Notes: generated by a model from the sequence alone, not told the origin. Shown: positions 9,016-20,042, counted from the stretch's first letter. The stretch: 25,573 nucleotides of DNA from Fragilariopsis cylindrus CCMP1102 (GCA_900095095.1 FMBT01000170.1:1-25573); one strand, 5' to 3'. Program-made: numbers and translations.

Positions 9016-12000
9016 ATGGTTGGCAGTACAAGTAGAATAGATCTAGGTGATACAGATTACGTCGTAGATGATGATACCTTTGATCAGCATCATCCGAATG
9101 ATATGTCACCTATATCGATACATACATCATCCGAACGAATAAATACAGGACCAGAAGTAGATAACAATAACAATAACAATAATGATCAAGATAAATTTCC
9201 TATATTTAATGATAATAGTTCATTACTTGGAATTATTGTGGATCGTTCTAGTTTCGATATTGATGACGATGATGAACTAACAACGTTCGGTGGTGGTGGT
9301 ACAATTACTGCTGGTGGTGGTGGAAGGGATGATGTGTGGAAGAATGCATCATCACATTCAATCATTGATGAAAACCATCCTTCGTCGATGGAAATGTCAT
9401 TGTCCACAATTAATATAAATCAACAACTTCAAAACCAACAACAACATTTAATAGATATGAATAATACTATTCCCGGTGGAGTTATGTCTATATCTACGGG
9501 TATGGGTGGTAATGGTCATGGTGTTAATAATGCGAGAGGAAGTAGTGGTACAGTCATGAGGAATGGTAAAGTTCGAAGAAAATTACGATGGAAACCAAGA
9601 TTTGGAAAGAATAAAAACAAATTACATACTAATGGTGGTGGTAACGGAAACAACATCTCATCGGATGCATCTGTTATGTCTGCATTAACAAATCGATCTA
9701 ATTCCACAAGTCGATCATCCTCTACCACACGATCATTCTTATCTCATTTTTCAAAACGGTCGGTGAATAGTTTTCATACATTCCATTCCACAGCAACACC
9801 AAAGGCAACCAATAAGGCGAATAGACCACAAGCTCCACATACGGTCATGAGACCGAATTATCAAGATAGTTTTAGCAGTAATAATAATAATTATAATAAT
9901 AGTATCCTCAGCAGCAGTAAAAGTAGCAAACACGCAACAATCGATACTGAAGGTGATCATATTATACTCCAACAGCAGAATCATCACCATCAGAACCATC
10001 AACAAAGGATACGATCATTTCGAAGTAGTTTGGACAGTGTTGAAGAAATAGCATCGCCATCATCAGCATCAGCATCACCATCGCCATCGCCATCGCCATC
10101 ATCAGCATCATTAGCTGATCGAGTTGATGATACAGATCCTGATGATGATGACACAAACAACGACTCCAACAAAAAAGTTGACGTCGTTCCACCACGACCG
10201 AATTCTTCCGGTATACCGCGATCTCCTTCCAGCTCTGTTACGGATTCAAAGAAGAAGAATATCAACATCATCAAATACGAAGCCGTAATTAGTAGTACGA
10301 TAGATAAGAGCAACACAACTGCAGCTTCAGCTGCATCTACAACTACAACCACAACTAACAGTAAAAGTAGTGTGATGGTAGATAAGACCAACAATTCTAC
10401 TCCAAGTACTACGAGTAAAAGTAGTGCGCAAAAACCACCGTTGTCTTCTTCTCCCCCCAAAAAGTCACTGTCACAGCCACAGCAACAGCAACAACAATCG
10501 AAACCAAGAAGACCACCGTTATTCAAACGAAGAATGAGACACTTCAAGAATAGCAGCAAAACAACAACAGCAGCCCAAGAAAAACCACCTTCTCCCAGTA
10601 GTCCAACGGATACTTATTCTACATCATCCTCATTATCGATATCTCCATCTGGATCACTTTCGTTACAACGTGAAAGTTCAGTGATTCCTATTTCATTGGG
10701 AGAAGAATACGAAGAAGATCGTCGTGTTTTATTTAAGGGTGATACATCAACTACAACATCGACATCAACATCAACTACAACTACAACGAAACAGAAACCT
10801 ACTACTAGTGCCACGAAAAAAACTACTATTCTCAATAGAAATAGTAGTAGTAGTTCTAATAAAAAAAAGAATCGTGATATCGTAACGGTAACAACAACTT
10901 CAAAAACAAAAACAAGATCGTCGTCAGTTGATGAAGAAAAGAAGGATGGAGAATCTTCGTCGGTAGTTACAGGTAGTATGAGTGGTTGTAGTAGTGCTTC
11001 TACACATGATGAAGATGTTGTGTTGGAAGAAGGAATTGAAGAAAGTTCTGTTTGTACTGGTGATTATCAATCGATTCAGTCAGGATCAGTTAATAATGGG
11101 GGTAGTGCTGGTCGATCAAGATCAAGTAGTGTTCATTCAGCATTAAGTGATGCTGCTGGTAGTCATAATTCTTCTTCGGAACCATCAACAACAAACTTAA
11201 AGAAACGTATTTATTCGATTACAAAAAAACGACCAAACTCGTCGTCATCGGCTTCCAGGTCGACAGCTGTTCCGAAACGTGGTGTATCAGGAGGTAGTGG
11301 TGTTGGTGGAAGTAATATCAATAGTTCCCCGTCACCGAAAAAATACAATCGTCCATCAGACAGTATTAGTAACGTAACGTCGAAAGGGAAGAAAAGTTCG
11401 CCGTCGAAAAGTACGTCGGTTCCTTGTGACTTAGATGAGGGAAAATTTGTAGAAGCTGAAAATAACCTACGTGCTATCCATGAGATGGCAGCTGAACATA
11501 TGGCTCATGGTGAATACGAAGAGGCCTCTGATGTATTTGAAGAGATCTTACGTGGCCAGCAGGAACGATACGGACAGAATCATTACCGAGTCGGAACCGC
11601 CTTACACAATTTAGGGATAGTGTATCTGAAAAAGGGTGACTACAAAAAGGCTATTGGAATTTGTCAACGAGCTGTTGCAGTTCGGAAGGAATCCTTAGTA
11701 CCGAACCATCCCGATGTGGCGGTTAGTCTTGCCCAACTTGGTGTAGCGCATTTAGAATCTCAAAACTTCAAAAAGGCATTGGCTGCCTTTTGTGATGCAC
11801 TCCATATTCGACGTAACTTTTTAGGACATAGGCATCCGAAATGTTCAAAGATTTTGAATAATATAGGATGTGCATTGTATTCGATTGAAGACTTTCCCGC
11901 ATCGAAACGTGCCTTTGATGAGGCACTTGATATTCAACGTGATGCACTACGAAGTATCCCATCGAATGGAAGTACCGAATCGACTAGGATGCAAACTAAT

Positions 12001-12396
12001 GCCTTCCTCTTGAGTATGGCCTCAACACTTTGCAATATCGGTTCTATCAAATTGCGATGGGGTGAATTCGATGAGGCAACTGTTGACCTAGAAGAAGCTT
12101 TATTGATTCAACAATCCGTACTTGGAGACGATCATCCAACTGTATTAAGTACGTCGGATAGTATTGAACTTGTGGATAGTGCTAAATACAGTGCAGCGAA
12201 TCCTCGATCACAGGCACATAATTATTTAATGAATAAAGCTGTTGCTGTATGTTCTGATTCTGACACAAATCCCGCAACAATGATGACAGATTTGTTTAGT
12301 ATTGAAAATTTAGAAACTATCTCACCAAAGAATTGGTTTATGAATCCATGTGGACCCGTGGGGTGTGTGAATGGAAAACACCCAGAAAATTTATAA
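9016..12396 (+). CDS. Kinesin-light-chain-type TPR protein with a long low-complexity N-terminus
   Basis: A single uninterrupted 1126-residue frame starts at the first ATG after in-frame stops. Residues 1-800 are disordered-looking: Asn, Ser, Thr, Gln, Gly and Asp runs with basic patches (RRKLRWKPRFGKNKNK near 195, KPRRPPLFKRRMRHFK near 505) and many Ser-Pro sites. Residues about 808-1055 hold five or six TPRs of the kinesin-light-chain kind, roughly 42 residues apart. They are recognisable by ALHNLGIVYLKKGDYKKAI, SLAQLGVAHLESQNFKKAL, ILNNIGCALYSIEDFPASK and TLCNIGSIKLRWGEFDEAT, with HP-D/K-type loop motifs such as NHPDVAVSL. Such repeats bind peptides or partner proteins; the partner is unknown. 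The basic, phosphorylatable N-terminus suggests a scaffold or regulator rather than an enzyme. No kinesin motor or membrane segment is visible. There are no frame breaks despite many repeats. Confidence 0.9.
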   Translation: MVGSTSRIDLGDTDYVVDDDTFDQHHPNDMSPISIHTSSERINTGPEVDNNNNNNNDQDKFPIFNDNSSLLGIIVDRSSFDIDDDDELTTFGGGGTITAGGGGRDDVWKNASSHSIIDENHPSSMEMSLSTININQQLQNQQQHLIDMNNTIPGGVMSISTGMGGNGHGVNNARGSSGTVMRNGKVRRKLRWKPRFGKNKNKLHTNGGGNGNNISSDASVMSALTNRSNSTSRSSSTTRSFLSHFSKRSVNSFHTFHSTATPKATNKANRPQAPHTVMRPNYQDSFSSNNNNYNNSILSSSKSSKHATIDTEGDHIILQQQNHHHQNHQQRIRSFRSSLDSVEEIASPSSASASPSPSPSPSSASLADRVDDTDPDDDDTNNDSNKKVDVVPPRPNSSGIPRSPSSSVTDSKKKNINIIKYEAVISSTIDKSNTTAASAASTTTTTTNSKSSVMVDKTNNSTPSTTSKSSAQKPPLSSSPPKKSLSQPQQQQQQSKPRRPPLFKRRMRHFKNSSKTTTAAQEKPPSPSSPTDTYSTSSSLSISPSGSLSLQRESSVIPISLGEEYEEDRRVLFKGDTSTTTSTSTSTTTTTKQKPTTSATKKTTILNRNSSSSSNKKKNRDIVTVTTTSKTKTRSSSVDEEKKDGESSSVVTGSMSGCSSASTHDEDVVLEEGIEESSVCTGDYQSIQSGSVNNGGSAGRSRSSSVHSALSDAAGSHNSSSEPSTTNLKKRIYSITKKRPNSSSSASRSTAVPKRGVSGGSGVGGSNINSSPSPKKYNRPSDSISNVTSKGKKSSPSKSTSVPCDLDEGKFVEAENNLRAIHEMAAEHMAHGEYEEASDVFEEILRGQQERYGQNHYRVGTALHNLGIVYLKKGDYKKAIGICQRAVAVRKESLVPNHPDVAVSLAQLGVAHLESQNFKKALAAFCDALHIRRNFLGHRHPKCSKILNNIGCALYSIEDFPASKRAFDEALDIQRDALRSIPSNGSTESTRMQTNAFLLSMASTLCNIGSIKLRWGEFDEATVDLEEALLIQQSVLGDDHPTVLSTSDSIELVDSAKYSAANPRSQAHNYLMNKAVAVCSDSDTNPATMMTDLFSIENLETISPKNWFMNPCGPVGCVNGKHPENL

Positions 12397-13083
12397 CGAA
12401 AGAAAGAACCTATATTGAATAGAAGTTCTTCACTGCTATATGTTTAACTTGTAATTTATAATAATTGTAAACTTTGTATAGTACTCCGCCTCTTACTATA
12501 GCTAGTTATCATTGTATTATTATAAAATGCATCAAACGATCAAGATACAATATATTATAGCTACTACTACTATACAGATGAGAGAAATCAGTTTGCTATC
12601 ATCGTATTATACAATAAAATGTCATCAAACGATCAATATACAATTATATCATAGCTACTACTACTATAGATGAGAAAAATCAGTTTTTTTATTGAGATAA
12701 TAGATCATACTTTAAAATATTTACAAAATTTTGGGTGGGGGAACTGAAGAACTCTACAAGAATTGTTGTACACGTATGACAAGACTGCAGTAGTATAAGT
12801 ACGGTTGTAGTCGTATTCAATGGATGGAGAATTAAAAGTACATAGTAACGTGCTAGAGATAGGACTCTACATGTAATACAAGTATGCGATACAATCACAA
12901 AGAAACGAGGAATCTGATAGACTACTCATCATAACACAGAGCGGTAGGTAGCTGATCCACAATTCTACAATTGAAATCGGTACATATAGGACCCAACCGA
13001 TGCGAACTGATCACAGTATAGTATGAAGAGAATCATATCGTCATAAAACAGTTTCCCGTAGAATATTGTGTTGAGTGTTTCAA
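12397..13083. other. Convergent intergenic region
   Basis: About 0.7 kb between the stops of the TPR gene and the twin-CX9C gene. Apart from the tandem repeat at 12507-12684 it shows only AT-rich spacer. It should contain both polyadenylation regions. Confidence 0.5.
12507..12684. repeat. Two-copy imperfect tandem repeat, unit about 90 bp
   Basis: Copy 1 (about 12507-12594) and copy 2 (about 12597-12684) share the order TATCATYGTATTAT, ATAAAATG, CATCAAACGATCAA, ATAGCTACTACTACTATA, GATGAGA and AAATCAGTTT. A few substitutions and small gaps separate them. It lies just downstream of the TPR gene, within the likely 3' UTR or terminator region. Confidence 0.85.
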
Positions 13084-13413
13084 TTAATTCTTGCATCCTC
13101 CGTGGTATTTCAATGCAGTCTTGCACATGAAAGATTCCTTGTCTTTGTTGTTTATACATGTTGATACCATTTGTTCAATTTCTGTACAGTTCCTCAAATT
13201 ATTTGATGTTATCATCGCTTGAACAACGGCGGAATTGTTATTAATTCGTCTGCTATGTATTGGACTTGTGAGGCTGTAATCGTCCACATTATTGGACGTA
13301 GACATATTAGTAGCAGATTCTTGCTTATCCATTGTATTTTCAAATATACTATTGTTACGCCCGGTACTGCTACGACTTGATATATGAGAAGAGGTGGATG
13401 AATAGGATGACAT
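13084..13413 (-). CDS. Small twin-CX9C (CHCH-type) protein
   Basis: 109 residues with a Ser/Asn-rich, apparently disordered N-terminal two-thirds. The C-terminal segment has cysteines at about 76, 86, 97 and 107 arranged C-x9-C-x10-C-x9-C, followed by two residues and the stop. This is the twin CX9C helical-hairpin signature. Proteins of that class are imported into the mitochondrial intermembrane space by Mia40/Erv1 oxidation and act in respiratory-chain assembly or cristae organisation. A C-terminal CHCH after a disordered N-terminus resembles the MIX17/CHCHD2 layout, but the N-terminus has no clear presequence, so I do not assign an orthologue. The gene is intronless, with its start chosen at the first ATG of the frame. 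Coding status rests mainly on the precise Cys spacing. Confidence 0.75.
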   Translation of the reverse strand: MSSYSSTSSHISSRSSTGRNNSIFENTMDKQESATNMSTSNNVDDYSLTSPIHSRRINNNSAVVQAMITSNNLRNCTEIEQMVSTCINNKDKESFMCKTALKYHGGCKN

Positions 13414-13872
13414 TGTGTAAGGCGATAGAGGATTATATATACGGTGAGGTAATTGTTTATTTTCTTGATGGTTTCAGAATAATGGTTTTAGTATCGTTTG
13501 TAAATAATGTAAAAGTTCCGTGAGTCAATCACAACAGAAAAAGAAACGTCAAGAAGTACTAGTAAAGTGACCAAGTTTGAAAAGTGAAGAGGAAAAGCAA
13601 GAGATTCGAACAAGAATTGTTGTGTTGAAGGAATTCTCTTCTTGAGAAATCTGGTGGCCGGATCAAAAAATAATGTAAAAATAAATAGTTAAAGAATGGA
13701 TTGTAGCACGCTGTTTGTTCGTTGTTCTTTGTGTGCGTGGCACGTGTAGCTTGCGTGTTTTCTAGTTTTCAATTTTGGCGAATCAATCAAAATTCACAAA
13801 AACAGTGACGTTTTTACTTTTTACCGTTGTGGGAATTCTAACGACAAACTACATTTTTTGATGACCAAAAAA
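13414..13872. other. Intergenic region
   Basis: About 460 bp upstream of the twin-CX9C gene. It presumably carries that gene's promoter and then merges into the decayed retroelement. No gene is supported; the plus-strand frame at 13332-13523 overlaps the CHCH gene antisense and looks like a shadow. Confidence 0.45.
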
Positions 13873-14159
13873 CAAACACAGCTCACAATTTGCCATACAG
13901 TATAAGTAAAGTAGTACATGAAAACAGAAGCAATGTTCTTTCCCCCTCCAGGAAAGATAGCAACAGCAACAGATACAGCAGATATTTTGATCAACGAAAA
14001 TGAACATTGTGATGAATTCAAATATCTTGGTACTATCTTTACACCATCATTAAAAAAACACAAGCACTAACATTAAAAGTCTAAAACTAAACACCAGCGC
14101 AGCGGTCTTGCGAGTTGTGAGAAAACCGCAACGATCAATAACGCTACAAATGCATTCTG
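13873..14159 (+). pseudogene. Decayed non-LTR retrotransposon reverse-transcriptase fragment
   Basis: A 50-codon stretch at 13918-14070 reads KTEAMFFPPPG, then DEFKYLGTIFTPSL. These two motifs mark the C-terminal part of LINE-type reverse transcriptases (the 'SKTEAM..P' and 'FKYLG' segments after the catalytic domain). Just upstream (13876-13917) a recognisable but stop-containing piece (LTICHT) continues the similarity. Downstream near 14134-14157 another frame reads INNATNAF, which fits the usual RINKA.AFG-like sequence. Stops and frame changes show that it is dead. The catalytic YxDD region is not present, nor is an endonuclease or poly-A tail. It ends exactly where the GC-rich HTTM gene starts. 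Confidence 0.65.
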
Positions 14160-15721
14160 ATGACGGTTGACCCCAAAGAGCACGCAGCGTCCCTCCAAAA
14201 ACGGATCATTCATCTGTCGGCCCTGTTTCAGCTTCTTTGGCACTTGACCGTGACGAGACGAACTTGGTTTAGCGACGATGATGAGCTTCCGCGGGTTGCC
14301 ATCCTAAGAAATAATGGATCCATAACAACAACAGCAGCCGTACTGCGTCAACTTTCGGCGTGGATGTATGTTTCTTTAATTCTCGCTCAAATGATCCTGA
14401 TCGTGACGGCCAGAGAGACGACTAGGAGCAGTCTCGTAATTAAACTGGCTTTGGCAACTGTGTTGACGTTTTGATACAAACCACGTTGGGTGATGCCACA
14501 CAGATCCAGCCTCCGGTGATCCACGGATTGGCGTTGCTCATGTGCGATGACGTCCTTGGAGCGCAGATAGTCCTCTCGGGAACGTGGATGTGGGCCGGTT
14601 TGCACAAGATCAATCCAAGATTCTTGCTGGAGCCTATAGCTTTGGTCGATGCTGTGTTCCTGTGGGTACTACCGGCCGAGTTCGTTTCGCGGCACAGGGT
14701 CTGGATGCATGGTATGGTTGCCGTGGCCGAAGCTTTGGCGGGCGCTATTCTCTTATTCGTAAGTTGTTGCTGTTGTTGTTGTTGTCCATCAAGCAGACAA
14801 CAGCGAAGCGACAACATGCTTATTCGGGCTTGTGTACGAATATCGGTTTGGCATCTGGCGTCAATGCATTGCATCATTTTGGTACAGTTGGTGCGGATGA
14901 AATGGAACTACTCCGTCATTGGATGGAACATGAGCTGCATGCTACTTGTGATCACACTCTGGAAGCCTTGGTGTCAAGCACCGTTCGATAGTAATGAGCC
15001 ACATGTATGCAACAAAAAGTCGAGCCGGCGCCCCAGCACAGTCACTGCTCTATTCTTTTTTTTCGTGCTGATGCCCGCACTCGTCACAGTTGGTTGGCTG
15101 GACCCTTATCTTGGGAACGCAGTATACAGTAGCAACAGTCCTACGTTGGAAATGGAGCTGCCAGATATAAAGACTGATCGAGTGAAGAGTCTTTATAACT
15201 CGTGGAGATTCTTTGTCGGCGAAGATTATGAGGAGTTACCGCGCTATATGATTCTTCCGGCACGATCTCACGATGGGCGATACATTTATCGTATTGATTT
15301 GCAAGCATTATATATGCTAGTAAAGGATGGCAGCGTCGGATATCCTGCGGCTTGGTGTCAGCAGAGGTTTGTCGAAGCCTTGTGTGAACAACTTGACTTC
15401 CCAGATGATGCAGAGTTCCGCCTTACCCATCATTATACTGGCAAGATATTGTTTAAAGGTCTACTTGACATCATGCGTGGAGCTGACGGGGTGCAGCTCA
15501 AGCCTGTTACAATGTTGCGACAAAGTTGTAAGTCGTCTTGGCTACCAGTCGATCAAGGGGACCAGTCAAATAAAGTGACGGCCGACTTCTCCTTATCAAG
15601 TTCAATGACCGATCATTTTGACGATATTGAGCTTCATTGGCTAAGGGGAAATCTAGATCCAGTGGCCGATGTGCTGGTCTCACGAGGTGGCACGCTAAAC
15701 TTGTGTTCCAAGAGATTTTAG
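14160..15721 (+). CDS. HTTM / vitamin-K-carboxylase-like multipass membrane protein, frame break
   Basis: Two abutting frames, 14160-14474 and 14471-15721, together give about 520 residues. The first frame has a hydrophobic helix (LSAWMYVSLILAQMILIV). The second continues with more membrane helices, the SGTWMWAGLHKINPRFL motif and LDPYLGNAVYSSNSP before a soluble C-terminal part. A 'small-hydrophobic/WxGLxKxNPxF' helix and a following 'YLxxxxYSxN' motif are features I associate with bacterial HTTM-domain proteins; this is recall, not a search. The switch is at the TTTT of 14468-14472: one more T gives a continuous VLTFLIQTT. A 68-bp intron 14436-14503 (GTAATT ... CACAG) also restores phase but removes a helix. 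GC content is clearly above that of the neighbouring genes. The activity is unknown; the carboxylase lysine cannot be assigned. Confidence 0.65.
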
Positions 15722-15971
15722 GTGCTAAATTTGTTGCGTCAACATATTTGGTCATTACTTCGTTGCAACTACGGTGCAAGATGGGCACCCCTGTGTCCTT
15801 GATGTGTTTGTGATGACACACGAACCGAGACAGCAACATTTCATCCTCGACAAGATTTCATCTCGAGCTATACCGGGCATCAAGTCATGTGTTGTTGATT
15901 TTAGCGCAATCCCATTCCAGTCCGTTCAAACAATACAAGAGACTCAAGATGAGATTCATGACGAGTTATAA
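15685..15971 (+). other. Possible frame-shifted C-terminal extension of the HTTM protein
   Basis: Past the apparent stop at 15719-15721, coding-like sequence continues in shifted frames. WHAKLVFQEILGAKFVAS reads from about 15689, then NIFGHYFVATTVQDGHPCVL from about 15741, running open to a stop at 15969-15971. Two one-base omissions (about 15685-15690 and 15738-15742) would link this to the HTTM frame, adding roughly 85 residues. The reading is continuous in composition and shows no splice signals, so the short form ending at 15721 may be an artefact. Homology of this segment is not established. Confidence 0.4.
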
Positions 15972-16254
15972 GTTTGTGGTAGACGTCCAGCGACTAGCTG
16001 CAATTAAGAATTATTGATTAATACAACCTATAGTTGAGCAACTTTCCCCACCTGCGGATCCTGGTTCAATTGAATTATCAATCAACAATCAATCGTTTGG
16101 CTGCCAACATTTTTAATTGACTAAATGATTATTGTATAAACACCACCAAGACAGCCGATGAAATGGAAGCGGTAATTACCTTTTGTAGCACACTGACATC
16201 ATCATCTTACCAAACAGAGAGAAAAGATAGTTGAGTTGATTTTAAGTGCTCATT

Positions 16255-19200
16255 TTACTCAAGACATGTTATCCTTTCCATGTATTTGGTTACAGAATCT
16301 GTATAGAAAGCTAGTCGTCGAAAGTGAAGATCAATTTCAAATTGACCTCCTAACATGAACTGGCTGTGTAAATTCATTTCTGTAAGCTGACTCAATCGCT
16401 CTGTAAACATCTCTAGGCACCCATGATGATCCTCGTGAAGTTTCGCGGACTTTGGATCTTTCAGATACAACAGTTTTACGTAGGAATGTTTCAAAAAGTC
16501 CCGCCCCGCCAAAAGAATTTCTAAAGCTTGAGCCATAATTTCTGGATCTTTATCCTGGTCTAGGAACCAATAAGTTTCGTTGAATTTCTTTGGTTCAAAA
16601 TTTGTATATTGATTCAAGGTAAAAGCGGCAGCCCCATCGTGCGCTTCATATCGCGTTACAGTGTACAGTGCCTGTCGTTCAAAATCATCGTCCGCAGAAT
16701 CTGCAGAATCGTAACGATTGCAAATGTGGGGAAGGTGAGCATCCAACAAGCTCAGACATAGCCAACAAAAACCTGCCTTACACTTGATACACTGCATGTG
16801 ATTACACCCTGTATTTTTCTCGATGGGCACATTGCAGCCAGGGCACCTATAATGCATAATAAGCAATGTAATAAAAATTATGATAGTTAGGACGAAATAA
16901 TGGATATAGTTCGATTGTGGTGACAATGATATCGACATCAATAATGCACTCACGGTTTCGAATTATGTTTGACATAGAATTCTGAGGATCCTTTTATCTG
17001 ATTCCATTGCGCAATAACTTGACATGAAGCAGGAACATGATCATTTTGACCACATCCAAAGCAAAAAGAAGTGCTACAAGCATCACATGTGACTTTTTGA
17101 AGATTGTATGTTGTCGCTATTGATTGGTTCAATTTTATAGCCACGCATCCGCAATCTGGTCCCGAGCAATATCGATATGAGGAGTCTTCTTCAATAAACG
17201 TTTGAAGCAGCGCATTATTCCATTTTGGAATTAGACTTGGTTCAATTTGCTGTAGATCGTCGATCATGACACGAACGCCACACTCGTGCTGAGGACATCG
17301 TAGATCCAAGATATTTATCAACGATGAGTCATTGGAGGCGTCAATCGTATACGAGATCCAGCAACATCTGCAAAATTTATGCCCACAACGTAAGAAATAT
17401 GTTTGTTCTGGTTCAATCTCATCGTAGCAAATGCCGCATTGAAAGATATCATCCGCATTTTCTTCTATACTGATGCTGTCGTCAGATACCAATCCACAAA
17501 GATCCATACACGTTGCTTGGTTACTATGGTATTCAACCTCTGCTTTCAGTACTGAAAACTTGTGGTGGAGGAGAAGCACTGCGCTTTGTTCGCATGATGG
17601 CATTTGTAACCTTTCAGCTAATTCTTTGCCTCTCTGTTCGAGTTCGTTCTGTATTTCTATCAATCCGTCACTTTTAGTGATATCAATAAACGACACGGAT
17701 ACGGTCTCGCTAGCAACGATGGATTCTGAACTTCTAGCGGTAGTATCAAGGATTTTTCGTGCTCTCCGAGCTATTGTGGGATTTTCATCGCGAACCAAAT
17801 GAGCAGCTAGATAAGATGCAGCCTCGGCATCCATTTTCAACAATAGCTTTTGTATCCATTGGACTGCATTAATACGCACGTATACAGCTCCGGAACAAAC
17901 CGTCTCCAGCAGGGCTGGTAGAATAGATGTTGCCTGCTGCTGTAATGATCCCCCAAAGTATTTATCTGCCGCTTTGAATAGTGACTGGTCTTTGCTGAGT
18001 TTTTCTTCGTATTTAACTAGAATCGAATCTAGAGCTTTGGTCAAGTGATGCTCTAGATGTCGGTCTTCATAGACAGCGCATTGAAGCAATAGAGTTGGGA
18101 AATGAAAAGGCGAAGCATCTGATTGCTCAAAGATATAAGAAGATAAACTAGCAATAAGCTTATATGCTATCTCTCGTGCCTCGATAGCATCATCTACCTT
18201 TAATTTTTTTCGCTTAAGGGATTGTCGATGACTCTGAAGTAACTGATTCAGATCATTGCGACCACCAAACGGAGTGGGAACTCCTAATGGGATTTGATCA
18301 TTGCGGCGAGGAATTGTTCTCAACTCATCATCGATTCTAAAATTTACCAAGATCGTTAATATCTTCGTAGCCGCATCGAACAGTTTCGAAGCGAAAACTG
18401 CTTCTGGTCGATGAAGGTGGTCGTAAAAGAAAAATACAAGGCGCATTGCCAGAAATTTGTGCTCGTTGTCGTTGTCATTTACCTCAAGTAATTTAAGTGA
18501 TAATTCTATTGACAACATCACGTATTTCTCATCATTGACATCAATATTGGCGTTCATCGTGCCTGTAGAACCACTCCACTCCAACGAGTTTTCCATGAGG
18601 AAATTTGCTGCCCTTAAACTAGTTGCCCATGTGAGTGGCGGTCGAAGAATATTGTCATTTTTGCTTTTCGAACGTAGCAGCCCTTCCACAAGTCCAGTCC
18701 CAAACTTTATTTCAAATGCATCGAGTGATTCTCTTGCTTTATCTTCTCCAATAATTAGAATGAGAATATTAGCTGCCACGGGCAAAGATACCGATTTATT
18801 CTCCACATTCCATCTGTTCAGATAGGACATAGCAATTCGCCCGTGCATAGACTCGTAATCAGCGAACAAGATGCTTAATAATAAGGCACGATCATTATTT
18901 CTCCCCTGAAACAATCCTCGGCTCGGTGGCCCGATGGCTAGCTCAAGACAAACCAATTTCATGTAGCGAAGATAGGTTTTGCTGGAATCAGACCATTCTG
19001 TCGTTCTTCTTCTTCGCGGTCGGATACGACGAAATTGTTGCTGTACAGGTGTGGATGTAAGTTCTTCTTCGTTGCTATTGATGGAAGCTAGAAGTAATTC
19101 ATTTCGGTGCTCCAATCGACGCTCACCAAGTTGAGATAAGATCAAGTTATTACCAGTGGATGGTAGCTGTTGCCTATGTCCCGGCCAAAATAACATCAGA

Positions 19201-20042
19201 TCCAACAACAGGGAAAAAAATCCTTCAGAAGTGCTTTGACCGTTTGTATCCGCGTCCATCACTTTCACAGCTTCCTTCAGGATGAAAGAACGAGGACATG
19301 ATTTATCATTATGATTACTGATGTCATCGTTCTCGGCTGGTCTTGTCCTCTGAGTTATCTGCATCGTGTCGAATGTCTCGACGCTCCAGTCTACCACAGG
19401 CTTTTCACCGGAATTTAGAACGATGCAGTCGAGCAAAAGCCAATTGGCACGAATCCATCGAGCCTCGAGTGGACCATCGCTTACCGAGTTTTCGCCCGTA
19501 GATTGTGTAATCTTTTTGTGCATACGACCGACAGATTCTAACAAAGAAGGAATGAGAGCAGAAAGCAACGAAAAATTTGTCACCGGAGTCCTCTGAATGG
19601 ATACTTGAAGAAATGCTAATGCCCACGTGCCAACGACAGGATTATCGGAATTGACAAAGGGCAGTACTGGCCTCACCACCGAATCTGTAGGTATATTTGG
19701 ATTTCCTCGTAGCCTTTCTATTGCATTGGCTAAAATTCCGTATATATCATGTTGTCCTTTCTTTATGCATGACAGTGTCGAAGTATCGAGAGAGGGCAGC
19801 TCGTTATTTTTATCATCATTATTGTCGTTGTCGTGGCTATTGTCTTCGTTGTCATTGTAATTTTCATCATTCGTTGTGATCATTTTTCTATAGTTCTCCA
19901 ATCGTTCAAAAAGCTTTGGAATCAGCGCTGGTATGATTGTATGAAGTCGTTGATCAGGCGATTTTAAGAATCGATTTCTGACCCTTGTAAGAGAAGCGAC
20001 GTCCTCGGCAAGGCGCCTCCTTGCATCTTCATCTTTTTGCAT
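16255..20042 (-). CDS. HEAT/ARM-repeat RBR (Ariadne-like) E3 ubiquitin ligase
   Basis: Two exons, 16954 upward and 16255-16846, are separated by a 107-bp intron (GTGAGT ... TTATAG, phase 2) just before RING2. The product is 1226 residues from the ATG at 20042. The open frame continues upstream to 20144 without an ATG and looks protein-like, so a further 5' exon is likely and the true start is unresolved. The N-terminal 800 residues are helical, with HEAT/ARM-like units (for example VYVRINAVQWIQKLLLKM near 17880). The RBR follows: RING1 (CGICYDEIEP ... CGHKFCRCCW, from about 17440), IBR (CSGPDCGC ... CFGCG) and RING2 (CPGCNVPIEKNTGCNHMQC). In RING2 the NTGC cysteine matches the HHARI catalytic Cys. 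RBR ligases pass ubiquitin through that thioester. An Ariadne-like C-terminal helical region follows. The substrate is unknown. Confidence 0.88.

Noticed and set aside
9962..10835. Minus-strand frames of up to 186 codons inside the TPR gene
   Set aside because: They are antisense shadows of trinucleotide-rich Ser/Thr/Asp coding sequence.
13821..14063. Minus-strand 80-codon frame
   Set aside because: It is antisense to the reverse-transcriptase relic, which explains the sequence better.
14440..14991. Antisense and alternate-frame ORFs in the HTTM gene
   Set aside because: GC-rich sequence keeps other frames open; only the called frame carries the membrane helices and family motifs.
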